Below, one piece after another: positions 5,624 through 9,805 of a stretch of DNA of 9,805 nt. Position 1 is the first letter of the stretch. Every line of letters starts with the position of its first letter. Location of the stretch: the NCBI GenBank assembly GCA_044339595.1, contig JBIIVF010000095.1, forward strand, positions 1-9,805. The letters are read 5' to 3'. The notes below the pieces were generated by a model that saw only the letters and a program-made list of their open reading frames with translations, did not search any database and was not told where the DNA came from. The DNA comes from CAZTGZ01 sp044339595 (lineage in GTDB: Bacteria; Bacteroidota; Bacteroidia; NS11-12g; UBA9320). The position numbers and the translations under genes were made by a program.

Positions 5624-7019
5624 GTTGAAGCAAACCTGTTCTTAACATCCTTTTGCGATAAGAAAACACCCGGTATTGCCCCTTTCCTTCGAAAATCATA
5701 AGTGCGGATAGAAGCGGGTTATGGTCTATCTGCATCACTTTGTTTATATCGATTTGATTCAATGATAGTGCATAGAGATATTTTAATTCTTGCGATCCAT
5801 AAGTTCGGTAAGGGTGTTTTTGATATTTCAATCCACTGTTAAAAACAACAAAAGAGCTGTTTTTGCCATTCAACACTTGATAAGAAGATATCTGACCTTG
5901 ATCATTAAAAGTCTTTTGATATTTTGGAATTACATTGAAAACAACCTGACCAGTAACAGATTTGTTGGCTACAATCACATGGTTGTAGTTAAAATTGAAT
6001 ATGGGATTTTCTGCCGGTCCGCCCACGAGTTTTACAAAATACTGCTCAAAGAAATAGAGATGGTTTTCGCCTTGTTTTAGAACCATATCCGGATGCAAAG
6101 AGTAAATGCTGTTTCTTTTCCACGGCTCTATTTTTTTCTTAGATCTGAGTACTGTTTGTTTATCAAATGGATAATGAATGATCGTGGTATCGATAAGATT
6201 CACGATAAACATTCCAAGTGCTTTGTTTCCAGTATTCAGCCCGTATACCCCGTAGATTTCATTCAATTCCGGTGCATATTTAATTTTCGGATAAAAAAAG
6301 GAATCGATCAAAGGAATTTGAAAGGAGCTTGATTCGGCATTCGAGAGCTCTATCCTTATAATCTTGCATTGGTAATTGCGGTTAAAACCTCTTTTTTCAA
6401 TTTTATTGATTCGATAACTTTTAATCAAAAATTCGGCTTGATCTGATTTGAAATGTACTTGAGTGATTTCGGTAAGCCGACTTAATTCTCCCAACGCATA
6501 ATAATGTCGTGAAATCTCACCTCGAGGAGTAATGGCAGCATGCATAATTTGGGCACTGTCGTTAAACTTTCCGGAAGGAAGGAGAATGACATGTACGATC
6601 GAGTCACTTTCTATAATTTCGATGGTGGAAGGTCTTTCAGGATTTTCTTTGAAAGTAAAGACCCCTATTTCTTTCGCATTTTCCTCCTTTAAGAAAATTT
6701 GATGAATGTTTTTTTCGACATGTTTTCGGGCGATGAATCGAAGTCCGTATGCGTCTTGCCCTAGATATAGCCAGTATTCTCTTTTCGCTTTGGGGTGCAT
6801 CTCCCTAATCAGTTTTCCATCCTGAACCAAAAATGAATAATAATGCTTTTTACCCTCTGCTTCGATATGTGTGCCGCTGTCTGACCTGCTAACTTTATGG
6901 AAAAAATAGTCGTCTTTTGGCAATTTAAAGGAGTCTAACCAATGGATATTGGGTGTAACGGATTGACCGAACAAACGTGCTCCGAACAAGATAAATACAA
7001 CCAAGATGGGTAGCTTCAT
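5604..7019 (-). CDS. Secreted protein of unknown function, 471 residues
   Basis: I do not recognise a family. The protein opens with a clear Sec signal peptide: MKLPILVVFILFGARLFG, with likely cleavage before Gln19, and no lipobox cysteine. The mature part is mainly polar and looks beta-rich, with many alternating hydrophobic/aromatic stretches, for example VHVILLPSG, YYALGEL and NHLYFFEQYFVKLVGG. It has one cysteine (YQCKIIRIE) and no transmembrane helix. I see no type IX secretion C-terminal domain: it ends LLQLNPISP, without the usual GxY/KxxV pattern. A periplasmic or surface location is therefore inferred from the signal peptide alone. ATG at 7017-7019 fits the signal peptide. It converges on tpiA and diverges from the lipoprotein gene, so it is probably transcribed alone. 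A beta-propeller-like fold is possible but unproven. Confidence 0.85.
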   Translation of the reverse strand: MKLPILVVFILFGARLFGQSVTPNIHWLDSFKLPKDDYFFHKVSRSDSGTHIEAEGKKHYYSFLVQDGKLIREMHPKAKREYWLYLGQDAYGLRFIARKHVEKNIHQIFLKEENAKEIGVFTFKENPERPSTIEIIESDSIVHVILLPSGKFNDSAQIMHAAITPRGEISRHYYALGELSRLTEITQVHFKSDQAEFLIKSYRINKIEKRGFNRNYQCKIIRIELSNAESSSFQIPLIDSFFYPKIKYAPELNEIYGVYGLNTGNKALGMFIVNLIDTTIIHYPFDKQTVLRSKKKIEPWKRNSIYSLHPDMVLKQGENHLYFFEQYFVKLVGGPAENPIFNFNYNHVIVANKSVTGQVVFNVIPKYQKTFNDQGQISSYQVLNGKNSSFVVFNSGLKYQKHPYRTYGSQELKYLYALSLNQIDINKVMQIDHNPLLSALMIFEGKGQYRVFSYRKRMLRTGLLQLNPISP

Positions 7020-7112
7020 GGGTAGATGTAGATCTGAGCTTCTTTGAATTACGTTATGACGAATATTTTATACGGTTTAAATTTGATCAGATTTTCTCTG
7101 CTTACAAAATTG

Positions 7113-7120
7113 TATGTTTG
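7113..7120 (+). promoter_or_regulatory. Candidate -7 element (TATGTTTG) for the lipoprotein gene
   Basis: TATGTTTG is a perfect TAnnTTTG box. It gives a leader of roughly 60 bases to the ATG at 7186 and supports that start over the in-frame ATG at 7114, which lies inside the box. No TTTG is found at the correct spacing; the best upstream TTTG (7082-7085) is 27 bases away. The remainder of the 166-base divergent gap (7020-7185) shows no other clear element, and no matching promoter for the minus-strand gene was found. Confidence 0.4.
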
Positions 7121-7185
7121 ATGGGGCTTTAAATAAAATAAAACGGATTGGAACAAATTTAGCATCCGCAAACCAAAAACAGCTT

Positions 7186-8319
7186 ATGAAATCAATCGTT
7201 TACTCAATTTTGACTTTTTCGGTGTTATTTTCAGTTTCCTGTAAGTCTGGAAAAAAGCAGTTGGATTCTGGTAATTATGATGTTGCTATCGCACAATCGG
7301 TAAAGCGACTTAAACAGAATCCGGATCATAAAAAGGCGGATGATATTTTGGCAAGCGCTTACAAATACTCCCTGCAAAGCCATTTGAAGATGATTGATCA
7401 GGCCTTGATATCAGGAGATTCTCTAAAGTGGGATGTTATTGCATATCATTATCAAGTGCTCAATGCAAACGGTAACTTAATTCAATCTTGTCCGGCATGC
7501 ATGGAAATCATTCCGGATGCTTCAAATTTTCAAAAGGAGGAGTCTGAAGCTCGGGCCAATGCATCAGCCTATCACATACGTGAGGGCATACGTTTGATGT
7601 CTCAGAAGACCATTATGCAAAGCCGGAATGCTTACCATAATTTTATCAAGGCCAAGGACTTTTCGCCCGGATATCCGGGTATCGATGATTGGATTTTCAA
7701 ATCAAGGGAGGCCGGAACCATCAATGTTCAGATTCGCATGTTGCCTATGTCGAGAAACCGCTTTGCCGTGAATGGGGATTATTTCGCTTCGGCCATTCTG
7801 GAAAATGCAAAACGACTCAATTATACCTTTGTGCGTTTTTATGGTGAGAAAGATAACATTACCGCCCCCATTGATGAGGTTATTTTATTGGGATTTGATG
7901 ATTTTGTGGTAGGTGAAACCCATACCAAAGAATTGGTGGAGGAACTGAAACGCGACAGTGTAAAAATTGGTGAAACCGATGTGAAGGATGGGAAAAAGCC
8001 CATTTATGGAACCGTTAAAGCCAAACTTCACACGTTTGACAAAACGGTCTTAAGTTCCGGATTGCTCGATCTCAGAATTACCAATTCATCGGATGGCTCT
8101 TTAATTCGACAAGAGAAAATTCCGGGCACCTATGTTTGGAGATCTAATTGGGCATATTTTAACGGGGATGAACGCGCCTTGAACAAAGAACAGATAGGAT
8201 TGACCAATCGCAGGGAATTGCCACCGCCATCAGCACAGGATTTGTTTATTTTGTTTACCGGTCCGATCGTGAACCAAACGGCCAATGTAATTCGGAATCA
8301 ATACAGAGGGCACCAGTAG
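7186..8319 (+). CDS. Envelope lipoprotein with TPR-like repeats
   Basis: Read from ATG 7186, the 377-residue protein begins MKSIVYSILTFSVLFSVSC, a lipoprotein signal with the lipidated Cys at 19. The lipobox SVSC is looser than the standard LxGC, which is common in Bacteroidota. An in-frame ATG at 7114 would add 24 charged residues before the signal and is rejected. Residues 26-59 (start LDSGNYDVAIAQSVKRL) look like a tetratricopeptide repeat, and 129-160 (REGIRLMSQ ... NAYHNFIKAKDFSPGY) like a second, so a scaffolding or protein-binding role is plausible. A CPAC motif (102-105) lies between them. After about residue 175 the chain becomes beta-rich with no recognised domain. No acidic export signal follows the Cys (sequence CKSGKK), so surface display is not indicated. 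The gene converges on ompA through a shared terminator. Lipoprotein status is likely; function is unknown. Confidence 0.82.
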   Translation: MKSIVYSILTFSVLFSVSCKSGKKQLDSGNYDVAIAQSVKRLKQNPDHKKADDILASAYKYSLQSHLKMIDQALISGDSLKWDVIAYHYQVLNANGNLIQSCPACMEIIPDASNFQKEESEARANASAYHIREGIRLMSQKTIMQSRNAYHNFIKAKDFSPGYPGIDDWIFKSREAGTINVQIRMLPMSRNRFAVNGDYFASAILENAKRLNYTFVRFYGEKDNITAPIDEVILLGFDDFVVGETHTKELVEELKRDSVKIGETDVKDGKKPIYGTVKAKLHTFDKTVLSSGLLDLRITNSSDGSLIRQEKIPGTYVWRSNWAYFNGDERALNKEQIGLTNRRELPPPSAQDLFILFTGPIVNQTANVIRNQYRGHQ

Positions 8320-8359
8320 ATTCGAGATGCTTCGCGAATCTTCCTAACATCGCGAATCT
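8318..8359 (+). repeat. Direct repeat TCGCGAATCT (two copies) with overlapping hairpin at the lipoprotein stop
   Basis: TCGCGAATCT occurs at 8332-8341 and 8350-8359, an 18-base period. AGATTCG (8318-8324), overlapping the TAG stop, is complementary to CGAATCT in either copy, so two alternative 7-bp hairpins are possible. The segment lies between the stop codon and the main terminator. Confidence 0.5.
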
Positions 8360-8371
8360 ATATCATATAAC

Positions 8372-8407
8372 AAAAAAATCCGGCCTGATGTTCAAGCCGG
8401 ATTTTTG
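8372..8407. terminator. Bidirectional intrinsic terminator between the convergent lipoprotein and ompA genes
   Basis: AAAAATCCGGC (8374-8384) and GCCGGATTTTT (8396-8406) form a perfect 11-bp stem. Three further pairs (TGA/TCA) follow after one mismatch inside the loop. The flanks give T5 on the plus strand and T7 on the minus strand, so it can stop transcription from both sides. It lies 53 bases past the lipoprotein stop and 31 bases past the ompA stop. Confidence 0.9.
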
Positions 8408-8410
8408 TTC

Positions 8411-8430
8411 ATCTGCACAAGCGTGCAGAT
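8411..8430 (-). other. Perfect hairpin in the 3' end of the ompA transcript
   Basis: ATCTGCAC (8411-8418) and GTGCAGAT (8423-8430) form an 8-bp perfect stem with a 4-base loop, 7 bases past the ompA stop and just before the main terminator. No T-run follows directly, so it is more likely to protect the 3' end of the mRNA than to terminate by itself. That role is inferred from position only. Confidence 0.6.
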
Positions 8431-8437
8431 TTAAATA

Positions 8438-9805
8438 TTATTTACTTCCAGGAAATGGAGCAGGTGGATTAGAAGTGCCTTTCTCGTTAGCACCGGCTTT
8501 CTTCAAATCAATGCGACGGTTGTTATATTCTTTGGTTGCATCCTTTTTTGCATTGTAATCGATGATAAAGCGATCTCTTGATACGCCATATTCTTTGTTC
8601 AAAACATCAATCACAGCATTGGAACGTTTCCAGGAAATTTGTTCTCCTGATTTGCTTCTTAAAGAGTAACCGGCGGTTACAATTTTCAAATCCGGACATT
8701 CTTTCATCTTAGAAGCTACACTGTATAATACTCCATAAAATTCAGGTTTTACCTTCGCACTTCCTTCATCAAAAATGATGGCCGGAAGAATCAAATCTTC
8801 ACAATCACAACATCCACCACCACTTTTAATGGCTCTACCGGTTGGGGTCACTCCGGATCCTGCTGGAGTGGTAGGGTCTTCGTCTCTATAATCAGGCACA
8901 CCGTCGTTATCGGCATCATCCATCACCCCTTTTTCATTCACAGGCGCACCTTTTTCTGTAAATATTTGATCGTCTTTAAAATCTGGTACACCATCTCGAT
9001 CTGAATCTACCACTACGCCACTTCCATAAACCATTATGTTGTTTTCAGATTCAGGTTCTTTATCGAAATAATCGGACACACCATCATTGTCTTGATCCTG
9101 TGAAATGGCATTCACCTTGGTTTGAACGCTTGCGAATGAATCCATGGTTTCGTAGATGCTTTCAATAGGATTTATCCAATCGTAATGGTCTAGACGACCT
9201 TTAGTGCCTAGTTTTATAGAAGCTTGAAGGGTTAAAACAGTATAATAATCCGTAGTCCTGTTTCTCCAAGTATTGAAGCTGAAAGCGTCGAGATTATCGC
9301 TTCTGTTCCAGTTTTCTCTGAATTCTAAACCCAAATCAAGCCATGGGCTATAATTTCTTTTGATACCTACTCCAAAAGGAACAGAAAAGTTTCTCCCTTC
9401 ATAGGTAGGCCGTGGGTTTATGTTCTCGTAGTTGGGTAACTCACCTGACCCCCAATTACCTACCACATTAGACCAAATTGCACCGAATCCTAAAAACAAG
9501 AACACCTGAGTTTTTCGCACAGGTTGCAAGAAAGATATATTGCCTAAGGTGAAAACAGTATTAATGTTGACCTCCCTAAAATTATTTAGAAAGGTATAAT
9601 TGTCGATTCCTGGAGCTTGATTCCCCGGGTCGTTAACGTTGGTACCACCGGGAACATCCGTGTTATATTGTCTATTGCCATTTTTTCCAATGTTTGGATC
9701 GAATCTTCCACCTTTCAAGGTGCCAAAGTTGGCATTTAACTTTAGGGCGAAGGAGTGAGAAACTGAATATTTTACGTGTCCTCCAGAAGCCATTCCAAGC
9801 TTGAT
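8438..9805 (-). CDS. OmpA-family outer-membrane protein with TSP3 repeats (N-terminus outside window)
   Basis: 455 residues are visible and the frame is open to the right edge (IKLG precedes the Met at 9791-9793), so the true start and signal peptide are missing. Numbering is from that Met. Residues 1 to about 200 are an outer-membrane beta-barrel of alternating strands (HVKYSVSHSFALKLNANFG, FGVGIKRNYSPWLDLGLEF). Three thrombospondin type 3 calcium-binding repeats follow: DQDNDGVSDYFD (233-244), DSDRDGVPDFKD (263-274) and DADNDGVPDYRD (293-304), each exactly 30 residues apart. After GGGCCDCED comes the OmpA peptidoglycan-binding domain, from LPAIIFDEGSAKVKP to YNNRRIDL (336-430). Arg390 and the NRR signature are kept, but the usual GHTD loop reads GYSL, so the diaminopimelate-binding Asp appears absent. 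The family anchors the outer membrane to the cell wall. It ends PPAPFPGSK, and a bidirectional terminator lies 31 bases downstream. Confidence 0.92.
   Translation of the reverse strand: MKLGMASGGHVKYSVSHSFALKLNANFGTLKGGRFDPNIGKNGNRQYNTDVPGGTNVNDPGNQAPGIDNYTFLNNFREVNINTVFTLGNISFLQPVRKTQVFLFLGFGAIWSNVVGNWGSGELPNYENINPRPTYEGRNFSVPFGVGIKRNYSPWLDLGLEFRENWNRSDNLDAFSFNTWRNRTTDYYTVLTLQASIKLGTKGRLDHYDWINPIESIYETMDSFASVQTKVNAISQDQDNDGVSDYFDKEPESENNIMVYGSGVVVDSDRDGVPDFKDDQIFTEKGAPVNEKGVMDDADNDGVPDYRDEDPTTPAGSGVTPTGRAIKSGGGCCDCEDLILPAIIFDEGSAKVKPEFYGVLYSVASKMKECPDLKIVTAGYSLRSKSGEQISWKRSNAVIDVLNKEYGVSRDRFIIDYNAKKDATKEYNNRRIDLKKAGANEKGTSNPPAPFPGSK

Noticed and set aside
1..9805. A defence system, mobile element with transposase, CRISPR array, tRNA or rRNA
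   Set aside because: None is supported: the coding content is housekeeping and envelope genes, and the only repeats are short intergenic ones.

Overview
This window looks like an ordinary chromosomal stretch from a member of the Bacteroidota. The grounds are: promoter-like sites of the Bacteroidota type (TTTG about 20 bases before TAnnTTTG), no clear Shine-Dalgarno sequences at gene starts, the short 'alternate bacterial' GlmU-like protein typical of this phylum, a zinc-free type B ribosomal protein L31, and an OmpA protein with thrombospondin type 3 repeats. A Saprospiria- or Chitinophagia-like lineage is my guess, but the sequence does not settle it.

Layout. The left end holds the first 293 codons of histidyl-tRNA synthetase (hisS, minus strand), cut by the window edge just before the GLDYYTG-type active-site motif. 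Upstream of it, on the same strand, is a membrane-anchored phosphotransferase of the LTA synthase/sulfatase fold (1114-2952). A divergent intergenic region (2953-3242) carries a well-formed promoter for rpmE2, followed by a strong intrinsic terminator. Next comes a tight pair: a GlmU-like protein for UDP-GlcNAc synthesis, then tpiA (triosephosphate isomerase) 6 bases later. tpiA converges on a minus-strand gene for an unrecognised secreted protein (5604-7019); the roughly 100 bases at that junction consist of two related repeat units. A divergent intergenic region (7020-7185) leads to a TPR-like lipoprotein (7186-8319). It converges on an OmpA-family cell-wall anchor protein (8438 to the right edge), with a perfect 11-bp bidirectional terminator between them.

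How the genes relate. Most are housekeeping or envelope functions: translation (hisS, rpmE2), central metabolism (tpiA), amino-sugar precursor supply (glmU-like), and envelope proteins (LtaS-like enzyme, lipoprotein, OmpA, secreted protein). I see no defence system, prophage, transposase, CRISPR array or RNA gene. The least expected features are a small dispersed repeat (TAACCCAAAT...ATTAGG) in several intergenic gaps, which appears to supply gene ends at the tpiA junction; an OmpA domain lacking the usual GHTD aspartate; and -7-like promoter elements lying only 4-5 bases before start codons, which suggest leaderless mRNAs.
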